64,000 nt of DNA from positions 5,939,501 to 6,003,500 of the forward strand of contig NZ_CP109485.1 of the NCBI RefSeq assembly GCF_035918235.1, in the 5' to 3' direction. This DNA comes from Streptomyces sp. NBC_01445. Lineage in GTDB: Bacteria; Actinomycetota; Actinomycetes; Streptomycetales; Streptomycetaceae. Below are positions 50,806 to 62,542 of this stretch, piece after piece (the first letter of the stretch is position 1; the number at the start of each line of letters is the position of its first letter). The notes under the pieces were generated by a model, which was not told the DNA's origin, searched no databases, and saw nothing but the letters and a program-made list of their open reading frames with translations. The translations under genes were made by a program, and so were the position numbers.

Positions 50806-51597
50806 ATGAGCTCACCCACCTGGGACCCCCAGCAGTATCTCCGCCACGCGGACCACCGCACCCGCCCCTTCGCCGACCTCCTCGCCCGCGTCAAGGGCGA
50901 CCCGGCGAGGATCGCCGACCTCGGCTGCGGCGCGGGCAACGTCACCGCCCTGCTCGCCCGGCGCTGGCCGAAGGCGAGGATCACCGGCTACGACAACTCC
51001 CCGCAGATGCTGGAGAAGGCCGCGGCCCACGCTACCGACCTCCTCGACTTCGCCCCCGCCGACGCGGCCACCTGGACCCCCGCCGAGCCCTTCGACCTGA
51101 TCGTCTCCAACGCCCTGCTCCAATGGGTCCCCGGCCACACCGACCGCTTCCCCGACTGGCTGGCCGGCATCGCCCCCGGCGGCACGTTCGCCTTCCAGGT
51201 CCCCGGCAACTTCGACGCCCCCAGCCACGTACTGATGCGCGAACTCGCCCGGTCGGCGCGGTGGCGGGACCGGCTCGGCGACACGCTGCGCCACGCGGAC
51301 GCCGTCCACACCCCCGAGCAGTACCTGAACAAGCTCACCGCGCTCGGCTGCGACGCGGACGTCTGGGAGACGACGTATCTGCATCTCCTCCAGGGCGAGG
51401 ACCCGGTCCTCGACTGGGTCAAGGGCACGGGCCTGCGCCCCGTCCTGACCGCCCTCGCGGACGACCCGCAGGCCACGGACGAATTCCTGACCGACTACCG
51501 CGCCCAGCTCCGCACCGCCTACCCCGCGACACCGCAGGGCACGGTCTTCCCCTTCCGCCGCCTGTTCGCGGTGGCCCGCAAACCGGCGGACACCTGA
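50806..51597 (+). CDS. Trans-aconitate 2-methyltransferase-like SAM methyltransferase
   Basis: This 263-residue class I methyltransferase starts MSSPTWDPQQYLRHADHRTR, like Tam enzymes (W-x-P-x-x-Y). The SAM loop is ARIADLGCGAGNVTALLARR, and VSNALLQWVPGH and FQVPGNFDAPSH follow as in that family. Tam methylates trans-aconitate, a toxic by-product of the TCA cycle. GGGAGG lies 12 bases before the ATG at 50806; the ATG at 50794 touches that signal. Its stop overlaps the VOC gene (TGATG). Confidence 0.88.
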   Translation: MSSPTWDPQQYLRHADHRTRPFADLLARVKGDPARIADLGCGAGNVTALLARRWPKARITGYDNSPQMLEKAAAHATDLLDFAPADAATWTPAEPFDLIVSNALLQWVPGHTDRFPDWLAGIAPGGTFAFQVPGNFDAPSHVLMRELARSARWRDRLGDTLRHADAVHTPEQYLNKLTALGCDADVWETTYLHLLQGEDPVLDWVKGTGLRPVLTALADDPQATDEFLTDYRAQLRTAYPATPQGTVFPFRRLFAVARKPADT

Positions 51598-52001
51598 TGC
51601 TCCGGGCCCTGGACCACGTACAGCTCGCCGCCCCCGCGGGATCCGAGGACGCGCTGCGCCGGTTCTACGGGGACGCGCTCGGCATGACGGAGACGCCGAA
51701 GCCCCCGGCACTCGCGGCGCGCGGGGGCTGCTGGTTCGAAGCGGGCCAGGTGCGGCTGCACCTGGGAATCGAGCGGGCCCCCGCCGGAGGCGGAAGCCGA
51801 AAATGTCGCAGTCGGCCGGCCCGCAAGGCCCACCTGGGACTACGGGTCACGGGGATCGAGACGTACGCGGCGCGGCTCGCGGCGCACGGCGTGAGGATCA
51901 CCTGGGACGGGGACCTGCCGGGCCACCGCCGCTTCTACGCCGACGACCCCGCGGGCAACCGGCTCGAATTCCTCGAACCGGTCACCCCCGACGCTCCCTA
52001 G
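51597..52001 (+). CDS. VOC/glyoxalase family protein
   Basis: This 134-residue protein has two beta-alpha-beta-beta-beta modules. It starts MLRALDHVQLAAPAGSEDA and ends with FYADDPAGNRLEFLEPV, carrying the usual metal-binding His (DHVQLA) and Glu (LEFLE). The internal segment CWFEAGQVRLHLGIE gives a second His. It could be a lyase, dioxygenase or binding protein. It is coupled to the methyltransferase gene and its stop overlaps that of the convergent TetR gene by 4 bp. Confidence 0.85.
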   Translation: MLRALDHVQLAAPAGSEDALRRFYGDALGMTETPKPPALAARGGCWFEAGQVRLHLGIERAPAGGGSRKCRSRPARKAHLGLRVTGIETYAARLAAHGVRITWDGDLPGHRRFYADDPAGNRLEFLEPVTPDAP

Positions 52002-52681
52002 CTCTTGCGGTGCCCAATCAGCCGCGGCTTCGGCTCCAGACCGTCCAGGCCGTGCCACGCCAGGTTCACCAGGTGCGCGGCGACCTCGGCCTTCTTCGGC
52101 TTACGGGCGTCCAGCCACCACTGGCCCGTAAGGGCGACCATGCCGACCAGCGCCTGCGCGTACAGCGGCGCCAGCTTCGGGTCGAAGCCGCGGTTCTTGA
52201 ACTCGCGGCCCAGGATGTCCTCGACCTGCGTCGCGATGTCGGAGATCAGCGAGGCGAACGAGCCCGTGGACTGCGGGATCGGGGAGTCGCGGACCAGGAT
52301 GCGGAAGCCGTCCGTGTACTCCTCGATGTAGTCGAGGAGCGCGAAGGCGGCCTGCTCGCACAGTTCGCGCGGGTGCCCGGCCGTCAGGGAGCCGGTCACC
52401 ATGTCGAGGAGCTGGCGCATCTCACGGTCCACGACGACCGCGTAGAGGCCCTCCTTGCCGCCGAAGTGCTCGTACACCACCGGCTTGGAGACCCCGGCCT
52501 TCGCCGCGATCTCCTCCACCGACGTGCCCTCGAAGCCCTTCGCGGCGAAGAGGGTGCGACCGATCTCGAGCAGCTGCTGGCGGCGTTCCGCACCGGTCAT
52601 CCGGGTGCGGCGCGCGCGCCGGGGCTTGTCGTTGCCGGCTGGGCTCGCAGAGTTCGGATCGGTCGCCACGGGCTCCATCAT
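51998..52681 (-). CDS. TetR family regulator, desaturase-linked
   Basis: This 227-residue regulator has a basic N-terminal tail and an HTH in RRQQLLEIGRTLFAAKGFEG and TSVEEIAAKAGVSKPVVYEH, then a helical ligand domain. Its ATG overlaps the desaturase stop (ATGA), so it is co-translated. Similar TetR genes next to desaturases (DesT-like) sense acyl-CoA; it likely controls this operon through the palindrome at 53744-53770. That is inference from position. Confidence 0.9.
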   Translation of the reverse strand: MMEPVATDPNSASPAGNDKPRRARRTRMTGAERRQQLLEIGRTLFAAKGFEGTSVEEIAAKAGVSKPVVYEHFGGKEGLYAVVVDREMRQLLDMVTGSLTAGHPRELCEQAAFALLDYIEEYTDGFRILVRDSPIPQSTGSFASLISDIATQVEDILGREFKNRGFDPKLAPLYAQALVGMVALTGQWWLDARKPKKAEVAAHLVNLAWHGLDGLEPKPRLIGHRKS

Positions 52682-53673
52682 GCCGCGTCAGCGGCCTGCG
52701 GCTTGCGGCGGGAGTCGATCCGCTCCTTCGACGGCCAGCGCACGTCACGCGCCCAGCCCAGCTGCTCGAACCAGCGGATCAGCCGCGCGGACGAGTCCAC
52801 CTGGCCGCGCATCACACCGTGCCGCGCCGACGTCGGGTCCGCGTGGTGCAGGTTGTGCCACGACTCGCCGCACGACAGGACGGCCAGCCACCACACGTTG
52901 CCGGACTTGTCACGCGACTTGAAGGGCCGCTTGCCGACGGCGTGACAGATCGAGTTGATCGACCACGTGACGTGGTGCAGCAGCGCCACCCGCACCAGCG
53001 AGCCCCAGAAGAAGCCCGTGAACGCGCCCCACCACGACATCGTCGCCAGGCCGCCGATCAGCGCCGGCAGAGCCAGCGAGAGCATCGTCCAGAAAATGAA
53101 CTGACGCGAGATCGCCCTTATGGCCGGATCATTCACCAGATCGGGTGCGTACTTCTCCTGCGAAGTCTGCTCCTCGTCGAACATCCAGCCGATATGCGCC
53201 CACCACAGGCCCTTCATCAGCGCGGGCAGCGTCTCACCGAACCGCCACGGCGAATGCGGGTCACCCTCCGCGTCGGAGAACTTGTGGTGCTTGCGGTGAT
53301 CCGCCACCCAGCGCACGAGAGGACCCTCGACCGCCATCGAGCCGGCGACCGCCAGAGCGATCCGCAGCGGCCGCTTCGCCTTGAAGGAACCGTGCGTGAA
53401 ATACCGGTGGAAGCCGATCGTGATGCCGTGGCAGCCCAGGTAGTAGAAGAACACCAGGAGGCCGAGGTCGAGCCAGCTCACACCCCAGCCCCAGGCCAGC
53501 GGCACCGCCGCGACCAGCGCCAGGAACGGAACGGTGATGAAGAGCAGCAGCGCGAGCTGCTCCAGCGAACGCTTCTGCTCACCGCCGAGCGTGGCGGAGG
53601 GCAGCGAAGCGCCGGTCGAATCGCCCGACGACGCCCCCGGGGCGTCATCGATCAGATCGGGGCTTGGTGTCAT
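52678..53673 (-). CDS. Acyl-CoA/fatty acid desaturase
   Basis: This 331-residue integral-membrane di-iron desaturase introduces a double bond in acyl chains. Three His boxes are visible: HRYFTH (89-94), HRKHH (126-130) and HNLHH (273-277), with membrane helices between. It resembles delta-9 acyl-CoA desaturases. It is first gene of the desaturase-tetR operon. The start ATG at 53673 is followed by a 35-residue soluble tail. Confidence 0.92.
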   Translation of the reverse strand: MTPSPDLIDDAPGASSGDSTGASLPSATLGGEQKRSLEQLALLLFITVPFLALVAAVPLAWGWGVSWLDLGLLVFFYYLGCHGITIGFHRYFTHGSFKAKRPLRIALAVAGSMAVEGPLVRWVADHRKHHKFSDAEGDPHSPWRFGETLPALMKGLWWAHIGWMFDEEQTSQEKYAPDLVNDPAIRAISRQFIFWTMLSLALPALIGGLATMSWWGAFTGFFWGSLVRVALLHHVTWSINSICHAVGKRPFKSRDKSGNVWWLAVLSCGESWHNLHHADPTSARHGVMRGQVDSSARLIRWFEQLGWARDVRWPSKERIDSRRKPQAADAA

Positions 53674-53743
53674 GGGGCGTCCCCTGTGGGGTCGAGGGTT
53701 GAGACAGGTTTGAGGACGGGGATGTGGTGCTGAGAACTTTTAC

Positions 53744-53770
53744 TACGCGTCCGTAACCTACGGCGTCGTA
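53744..53770. promoter_or_regulatory. Two-tier palindrome upstream of desaturase
   Basis: The order is TACG - CGT - CCGTA - ACC - TACGG - CGT - CGTA. Outer and inner arms are both inverted around a 3-bp centre with equal 3-bp spacers, 71 bp before the desaturase start. It is a good operator candidate for the operon's own TetR protein. Confidence 0.6.
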
Positions 53771-53946
53771 AGTATGGCAGCGCGGAGGCGAGCGGCAAGA
53801 GGCCCGGAAACGGCCCTCACCGGCGGACACCTATCCTTGGAAACGGTCGGACAGCGCGGTCCGCTCTGTATCTCCACCCGGGACTCATACCCGGTTCCCG
53901 GGGTTTCCCTCCCAGACGTGCTTCAACACTGCAAGGAGCCGCACCT

Positions 53947-56685
<2,739 letters not shown>

Positions 56686-56711
56686 TCAACCAGTGGGGAC
56701 AGGACGGCAGT

Positions 56712-57167
56712 TCACCAGGTGAGCGTCGCGAACGCGGCACTCAGCAACGCGACCCCGGTGGCTGCCGTCACCCATGCCCAGCGCGTCAGACGCAGCCCGC
56801 CCGCGATCACCACCGCGGCCAGCAGCAGCGCGCCGCCCAGCGGGACCCACGCGTGGAAGAACCCCGCAGCCCCCGAGCGCACCACCTCATCCGAGCCGGG
56901 CTTCACCACCACCGGGATACGCGCGCCCTTCTTCTCCGCGATCGACCGGTCGATGACGACACGGGCGCGGGGCTGCGAACCCGGCGACAGAGGCGCGTAA
57001 GGGCCGGCGCACGTGCCGTCGGTGCACCGCGTCACCGTCATCGTGCCCCGCTCACGGCCCTTGGTGAGCATCACGTGCTGCGCCGACGCCCAGGACGCCC
57101 GGACGCCCGCGATCAGGATCAGCAGGGCCACGACCGTCATCGCGGCCCGCCGGGTGTACGAGAGCAT
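56712..57167 (-). CDS. Membrane protein of unknown function
   Basis: This 151-residue protein has an N-terminal membrane helix (AMTVVALLILIAGVRA). An extracytoplasmic segment with one cysteine pair (TRCTDGTCAGPYAP) follows, then two C-terminal helices (WVPLGGALLLAAVVIAGGL, AWVTAATGVALLSAAFA). No family is recognised. It is convergent with ppc, 26 bp apart. Confidence 0.75.
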   Translation of the reverse strand: MLSYTRRAAMTVVALLILIAGVRASWASAQHVMLTKGRERGTMTVTRCTDGTCAGPYAPLSPGSQPRARVVIDRSIAEKKGARIPVVVKPGSDEVVRSGAAGFFHAWVPLGGALLLAAVVIAGGLRLTRWAWVTAATGVALLSAAFATLTW

Positions 57168-57273
57168 GGCGGCGATCCTTGGCCATGGCCCCGCAAAGAG
57201 TCAAGAAAACCGGGCAGGTCCCGGTCGAGATGCCCGTGACCTGCCGAGATGCCCGGTCAACTCACTCGACAGA

Positions 57274-57870
57274 TCAGGAGTTGTACGCGCTCTGCGCCCG
57301 CTCCAGACCCTCCGTGACCAGACACTCCACCGCGTCCGCCGCCCGGTCCACCAGGTAGTCCAGCTCCTTGCGCTCCGTCGACGAGAAGTCCTTCAGAACG
57401 AAGTCCGCCACCTGCATACGCCCCGGCGGACGCCCGATCCCGAACCGCACCCGGTGATAGTCCGCACCCATCGACTTCGTGATCGACTTCAGACCGTTGT
57501 GCCCGTTGTCGCCACCGCCCAGCTTCAGCCGCATCGTCCCGTAGTCGATGTCCAGCTCGTCATGGATCGCCACGATGTTGCCGACCGGCACCTTGTAGAA
57601 ATCCCGCAGACCCGTCACCGGACCACCCGACACATTCATGAACGACATCGGCTTCGCCACAATCACCCGGCGGTTCTGCGGACCCGGCGCACCGATCCGC
57701 CCCTCGAGCACCTGCGCCTGAGCCTTGCCCGCCCGCTTGAACTTGCCGCCGATCCGCTCCGCGAGCAGATCGGCCACCATGAAGCCCACGTTGTGCCGGT
57801 TCATCGCATACTCGGGCCCGGGGTTCCCGAGACCCACGATGAGCCAGGGGGCAGTGGCATCGGTCGTCAT
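57274..57870 (-). CDS. pth: Peptidyl-tRNA hydrolase
   Basis: This 198-residue enzyme recycles peptidyl-tRNA. It shows the N-terminal [20 protein letters not shown] with the catalytic His, and [37 protein letters not shown] and [18 protein letters not shown] follow, all family blocks. It is next to rplY on the same strand; a terminator at 57918 separates them. Confidence 0.94.
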   Translation of the reverse strand: MTTDATAPWLIVGLGNPGPEYAMNRHNVGFMVADLLAERIGGKFKRAGKAQAQVLEGRIGAPGPQNRRVIVAKPMSFMNVSGGPVTGLRDFYKVPVGNIVAIHDELDIDYGTMRLKLGGGDNGHNGLKSITKSMGADYHRVRFGIGRPPGRMQVADFVLKDFSSTERKELDYLVDRAADAVECLVTEGLERAQSAYNS

Positions 57871-57917
57871 CGGGACCGCGTCTCCTCACGTACAACAGAC
57901 GGACACGAACATGAAAA

Positions 57918-57954
57918 GACGGGGTGGCGGGCCGCAGTGGCCCGCCACCCCGTC
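57918..57954 (-). terminator. Intrinsic terminator of rplY
   Basis: A perfect 16-bp stem (57918-57933, 57939-57954) has loop GCAGT. On the minus strand it is followed by TCTTTTC, so it terminates transcription arriving from rplY. Confidence 0.88.
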
Positions 57955-57970
57955 AAGCAGAGCGTACGGC

Positions 57971-58558
57971 TCAGGCCTCGGCGCCCTCGGCCTCGGCACC
58001 CTCGGCAGCCGGCTCCTCGGCCTGCGCGGCCAGGATCTGGATGACGACGGCGTCGGGGTCGGTGACCAGGGTCGTGCCCGACGGCAGCGTGACGTCCTTG
58101 GCGTGGATGGCGTCGCCGCCCTCCAGGCCCGCAATCGACACGGTGACGGAGGTCGGGATGTGCGTGGCCTCGGTCTCGACGGACAGCGTGTTCAGCACGT
58201 TCTCGACGAGGAAGCTGCCCGGAGCCAGGTCGCCCTCGGTCTCGACGGCGACCTCGACCGTGACCTTCTCACCCTTGATGACGGTGAGCAGGTCGACGTG
58301 CACCAGGTAACCCTTGATGGCGTCACGCTGAACAGCCTTCGGGATCGCCAGCTCGGTCTTGCCGTCGACGTCCAGGGACAGCAGAACGTTCGGCGTACGC
58401 AGGGCGAGCAGCAGCTCGTGGCCCGGCAGCGTCACGTGAACCGGCTCGGCGCCGTGACCGTAGATGACACCGGGAACCTTGTTCTCACGGCGGACGGCGC
58501 GGGCAGCACCCTTGCCGAACTCGGTACGGACCTCGGCGGCAAGCTTGATCTCAGCCAT
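57971..58558 (-). CDS. rplY: 50S ribosomal protein L25/general stress protein Ctc
   Basis: This 195-residue protein binds 5S rRNA. It begins MAEIKLAAEVRTEFGKGAAR and has an N-terminal L25 domain with RRENKVPGVIYGHGAEPVHV. A C-terminal TL5/Ctc beta-domain (VEVAVETEGDLAPGSFLVEN) and an acidic Ala-Glu tail follow. An upstream ATG at 58564 would add only two residues. It lies between pth and prs, as usual in actinomycetes. Confidence 0.94.
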   Translation of the reverse strand: MAEIKLAAEVRTEFGKGAARAVRRENKVPGVIYGHGAEPVHVTLPGHELLLALRTPNVLLSLDVDGKTELAIPKAVQRDAIKGYLVHVDLLTVIKGEKVTVEVAVETEGDLAPGSFLVENVLNTLSVETEATHIPTSVTVSIAGLEGGDAIHAKDVTLPSGTTLVTDPDAVVIQILAAQAEEPAAEGAEAEGAEA

Positions 58559-58746
58559 GTGCACTCCTCGTAGAAAAGGGGAAAGGTGGTCACCCGGCCA
58601 CGAACGGGCCTGCTACGAAGAGCGCGTCGATAACGGACCGCCGCACATAACAGTGCGGCCTCCCTCGCCGAGCAACTCCGTGAGTCTACCCGGCGGGAAG
58701 GCCGCCCCAAAATCGATCTAGAAGAGCCCCAGAGCCCTCAGAGCGA

Positions 58747-59724
58747 CTACGCCTGCTCCTCGAACAGGCTCGTCACCGAACCGTCCTCGAAGACCTCACG
58801 CACCGCACGCGCGATCGTCGGCGCGATCGACAGCACCGTGATCTTGTCCAGCTCCAGCTCACCCGGCGTCGGCAGCGTGTCCGTGAACACGAACTCGCTC
58901 ACCTTCGAGTTCTTCAGACGATCCGCCGCCGGACCCGAAAGCACACCGTGCGTCGCCGTCACGATGACATCCTCCGCACCATGCGCGAACAGCGCGTCCG
59001 CCGCGGCACAGATCGTGCCACCCGTGTCGATCATGTCGTCGACCAGGACACACACACGGCCCTTCACATCACCGACGACCTCGTGCACGGTGACCTGGTT
59101 CGCCACGTCCTTGTCACGACGCTTGTGCACGATCGCCAGCGGCGCGCCGAGGCGGTCGCACCAGCGGTCCGCCACCCGCACACGGCCGGCGTCCGGAGAC
59201 ACCACCGTGAGCTTGGCACGGTCGACCTTCGCCCCCACGTAGTCCGCCAGGATCGGCAGCGCGAACAGGTGGTCCACCGGGCCGTCGAAGAAGCCCTGGA
59301 TCTGGTCCGTGTGCAGATCCACCGTCAGAATGCGGTCCGCACCCGCCGTCTTCATCAGGTCAGCCACCAGACGCGCCGAAATCGGTTCACGTCCACGGTG
59401 CTTCTTGTCCTGACGGGCGTAACCGTAGAACGGCACGATCACCGTGATGGAGCGGGCCGACGCACGCTTCAGCGCATCGATCATGATGAGCTGCTCCATG
59501 ATCCACTTATTGATCGGAGCCGTGTGGCTCTGAATCAGGAAGCAGTCAGCGCCGCGAGCGGACTCCTGATAGCGGACATAGATCTCGCCATTGGCGAAGT
59601 CGAATGCCTTGGTCGGAACGATCCCGACACCGAGAGCGTGCGCGACCTCCTCGGCAAGCTCGGGGTGGGCGCGGCCGGAGAAGAGCATCAGTTTCTTCTC
59701 GCCGGTCGTCTTGATCCCGCTCAC
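58747..59724 (-). CDS. prs: Ribose-phosphate pyrophosphokinase
   Basis: This 325-residue PRPP synthetase supplies nucleotide, His and Trp biosynthesis. It has KLMLFSGRAHPELAEEVA, the regulatory-flexible loop YGYARQDKKHRGREPISA, the divalent-cation region VDLHTDQIQGFFDGPVDHL, and the PRPP loop CVLVDDMIDTGGTICAAAD. The GTG at 59724 is the start. It is downstream of glmU in the same direction, the common glmU-prs order. Confidence 0.95.
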   Translation of the reverse strand: MSGIKTTGEKKLMLFSGRAHPELAEEVAHALGVGIVPTKAFDFANGEIYVRYQESARGADCFLIQSHTAPINKWIMEQLIMIDALKRASARSITVIVPFYGYARQDKKHRGREPISARLVADLMKTAGADRILTVDLHTDQIQGFFDGPVDHLFALPILADYVGAKVDRAKLTVVSPDAGRVRVADRWCDRLGAPLAIVHKRRDKDVANQVTVHEVVGDVKGRVCVLVDDMIDTGGTICAAADALFAHGAEDVIVTATHGVLSGPAADRLKNSKVSEFVFTDTLPTPGELELDKITVLSIAPTIARAVREVFEDGSVTSLFEEQA

Positions 59725-59843
59725 AGCACTTGTCTCCTCAGACGCGTTCTTCCGCCGCTGCGCCCGCTCGTCCCATTAGCAGCGAGGCAGCCGAATCGTG
59801 TGCACCTATCACGGTACGCCGTGTCGGACGCACCTGTTTCCGG

Positions 59844-61298
59844 TCAGCCGTCGCTGCCGGCCTCCCGGGACGCCTCCTCAGCCGCCTTCGCAGCCGCACT
59901 CCCCGGACGCTTACGGGCCACCCAACCCTCGATATTCCGCTGCTGGCCACGGGCCACGGCCAGCGAACCCGCCGGCACATCCTTCGTGATCACCGACCCC
60001 GCAGCGGTGTACGCACCGTCCCCGACCGTGACAGGAGCCACAAACATGTTGTCCGACCCCGTCTTGCAATGCGACCCGACAGTCGTGTGGTGCTTGGCCT
60101 CGCCGTCGTAGTTCACAAAGACGCTCGCAGCACCGATGTTCGTGTAGTCACCGATCGTCGCGTCACCGACGTAGGAAAGGTGCGGCACCTTCGTGCCCTC
60201 GCCGATCGTCGAGTTCTTCGTCTCCACGTACGTACCGATCTTGGCCCTGAGACCCAGACGGGTACCAGGACGCAGATACGCGAACGGACCCACCGACGCG
60301 CCCTCGCCCACCTCCGCGCCGTCCGCCACCGTGTTGTCGACCCGCGCACCCGCACCGACCCGCGTGTCCGTCAGCCGCGTGTTCGGACCCACCTCGGCAC
60401 CCTCACCCAGCCACGACGCACCCAGCAGCTGCGTACCCGGATGCACGATCGCATCCCGCTCGAAGCCCACCGTCACATCGACCCACGTCGACGCCGGATC
60501 CACGATCGTCACACCCGCGAGCATCGCCCGCTCAAGAAGCCGGTCGTTCAGCGTGCGACGCGCCTCGGCCAGCTGCACACGGTTGTTGATACCCGCGATC
60601 TCACGGTGGTCGGCGGCCACCGACGCGCCGACACGATGACCCGCCTCCCGCAGAATGCCGAGCACGTCCGTGAGGTACTCCTCACCCTGGCTGTTGTCCG
60701 TACGCACCTTGCCCAGCGCATCCGCCAGCAACGCACCGTCGAACGCGAACACACCCGAGTTGATCTCACGAATCGCATGCTGCGACTCGCTCGCGTCCTT
60801 GTGCTCGACGATCGCCGTCACCGCACCCGACGCCCCGTCCCGCACGATCCGGCCGTAACCGGTCGCATCCGGAACCTCGGCCGTCAGCACCGTCACCGCA
60901 TTGCCGTCACCCGTGTGCGTCGCCGACAGGTGCATCAGCGTCTCGCCCGTCAGCAGCGGAGTATCACCGCACACGACGATCACCGTGCCCTCGACAACCC
61001 CACCGAGCTCCTCGAGCCCCATCCGCACGGCATGCCCCGTGCCGTTCTGCTGCTCCTGCACGGCGGTACGGGCGTCCGGATCGATCCCGGCGAGATGCTC
61101 ACGCACCCGGTCCCGCTCGTGACCCACGACGACGACCAGGTTCTCGGGGCTCAACTCCCGCGCGGCGGCGAGCACATGCCCGACGAGCGAGCGCCCACTG
61201 ATCTCGTGCAGGACTTTGGGTGTGGCCGACTTCATACGGGTGCCCTCACCCGCTGCAAGAACGACGACGGCGGCCGGGCGGGGGCTGTTGGCGCTCAC
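59844..61298 (-). CDS. glmU: Bifunctional UDP-N-acetylglucosamine pyrophosphorylase/glucosamine-1-phosphate N-acetyltransferase
   Basis: This 484-residue enzyme makes UDP-GlcNAc for peptidoglycan. The N-terminal uridylyltransferase domain has LAAGEGTRMKSATPKVLHEI and VVCGDTPLLTGETL. The C-terminal left-handed beta-helix (hexapeptide repeats such as IGEGTKVPHLSYVGDATIGD) carries acetyltransferase activity. The GTG at 61298 with AAGGG upstream was chosen; the frame stays open into the tRNA gene but that part is not coding. The Ala/Glu-rich C-terminal tail is normal for actinomycetes. Confidence 0.95.
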   Translation of the reverse strand: MSANSPRPAAVVVLAAGEGTRMKSATPKVLHEISGRSLVGHVLAAARELSPENLVVVVGHERDRVREHLAGIDPDARTAVQEQQNGTGHAVRMGLEELGGVVEGTVIVVCGDTPLLTGETLMHLSATHTGDGNAVTVLTAEVPDATGYGRIVRDGASGAVTAIVEHKDASESQHAIREINSGVFAFDGALLADALGKVRTDNSQGEEYLTDVLGILREAGHRVGASVAADHREIAGINNRVQLAEARRTLNDRLLERAMLAGVTIVDPASTWVDVTVGFERDAIVHPGTQLLGASWLGEGAEVGPNTRLTDTRVGAGARVDNTVADGAEVGEGASVGPFAYLRPGTRLGLRAKIGTYVETKNSTIGEGTKVPHLSYVGDATIGDYTNIGAASVFVNYDGEAKHHTTVGSHCKTGSDNMFVAPVTVGDGAYTAAGSVITKDVPAGSLAVARGQQRNIEGWVARKRPGSAAAKAAEEASREAGSDG

Positions 61299-61416
61299 GG
61301 GTGTGCCCTTCGGCTTCGGATGCTTCGTTGGGGGGACATCCGCAGGATACCGGGGCGTTGTGGGCGCGAAATGGGGGCGGGCCTTGCCGACTCGCCGGGC
61401 CGCGCGACGCCGTGAG

Positions 61417-61488
61417 CTCCCCCGCCAGGACTTGAACCCGGACAGATGGCACCAAAAGCCACAGTGCTGCCAATTACACCACGGGGGA
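61417..61488 (-). tRNA. tRNA-Gln(UUG)
   Basis: On the minus strand the acceptor TCCCCCG pairs with CGGGGGA. The D-arm is GTGTAATTGGCAGCAC, the anticodon arm GTGGC-TTTTGGT-GCCAT has anticodon TTG, and the T-arm has canonical TTCAAGT. The discriminator is G and CCA is not encoded. It stands directly upstream of glmU, as expected in Streptomyces. Confidence 0.95.
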
Positions 61489-61515
61489 TGGAAACGGCCT
61501 AAGTCGGACATTTCG

Positions 61516-62374
61516 TCAGGCTGTCGGCCGGGCTCCCAACACTATGCCGTACCAAGCGCCTTCCATGCGACGGTACAACTCGGCGCTTTGCCGGACATAG
61601 ATCACGAGGCAGCCGTGGTAGTTCACGCCGGTGTTCTTCCGGACGGTTCGCGGGTTGTGTTTCTTGATCGTGGGCTTGCTTGAATACGGAAGCGTCGACG
61701 CCGACAACCTCTGCCCAGTGCGCCTCCGCTGCCGCAATGTCGGCCGACTCGTGAATGCTGACGCGCAACGTCAGGCGATCGGCAGTGACGTCGAGCAGCT
61801 CGAGCCAGCGCACGAAGTGCCGGATCACGTTGGGATCGCTGTTGATGAACTGAAGGGCCTCGGAGCGGCGATAGGGCTTGCTCTTGGTGCCTTCGGCCCA
61901 GTAGAGGGCCACGCCGGTCAGGAAGAGTTCGCGATCGGACAGAGGGCCGACTGCTTCAGCGGCCTCGCGCTTCACCTCTTGGCGCTCGCTGTCTTGAGTG
62001 GCGCGCAGCTGGGCGAGGCCCGCATTCATGCGGGCACGCTGTTCCTCGGGTGTGCACCTGGCCTCAGGTTTGGGCATGTCTCGGACCCATAGCGAGACCG
62101 AGCTCTTCGAACAGCCCAGCTCGGCCTGGATCTCGTTGTAGGTCCGCCCCAGCTCGCGTAGCTTCCGCGCCTGGTCCCGCAGGTCGTCTTTTGCGTTGGG
62201 GCGCTTGTTCCGCTCGGCCGGAGGTTCGCCCTTGACGAGGCGGCTCAAGGTCTCCTTGCTGCGTACCCCCAGTGCGTCGCCGATCTGCCGAAGGCTGAGA
62301 CCCTCCCGTCGCAGCGCGACCGCCCGCTCCCGCAGTCCCTCGAAGTCCGTGTATTTGCCTGTGGTCTGTGTCAT
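61516..62374 (-). pseudogene. HTH protein with LAGLIDADG-like domain, frameshifted
   Basis: The gene starts MTQTTGKYTDFEGLRERAVA at 62374. Two recombinase-like helix-turn-helix units follow (SLRQIGDALGVRSKETLSRL and TYNEIQAELGCSKSSVSLWV), then a domain with LFLTGVALYWAEGTKSKPYR and NPNVIRHFVRWLELLDV. At about 61676 the natural ending changes frame: the next frame reads KPTIKKHNPRTVRKNTGVNY and then HGCLVIYVRQSAELYRRMEG to a stop at 61516, which clearly belongs to the same protein. One lost base (real or sequencing error) explains this. Without it the frame runs to 61499 as unrelated sequence. It lies beside the tRNA-Gln gene. Confidence 0.7.
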
Positions 62375-62542
62375 AGGCACAGGCTCGTTCCGGATGCGGG
62401 TGGGTGGGGTCGTATTTGCATATGGGCCAACAGTTCGAGGGATACCAGCTGGTTTCGCTTCTGTTCGATTGGTGCCCGTGGCAGAGGGCTGTCGCGGAAA
62501 CTCACCGGAAAAGGGGCACTCCCCGCCCGTAGGCTGGACGGC

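Noticed and set aside
61299..61511. An N-terminal extension of glmU of 71 residues
   Set aside because: It would read through the tRNA-Gln gene; the family start and a ribosome site are at 61298.
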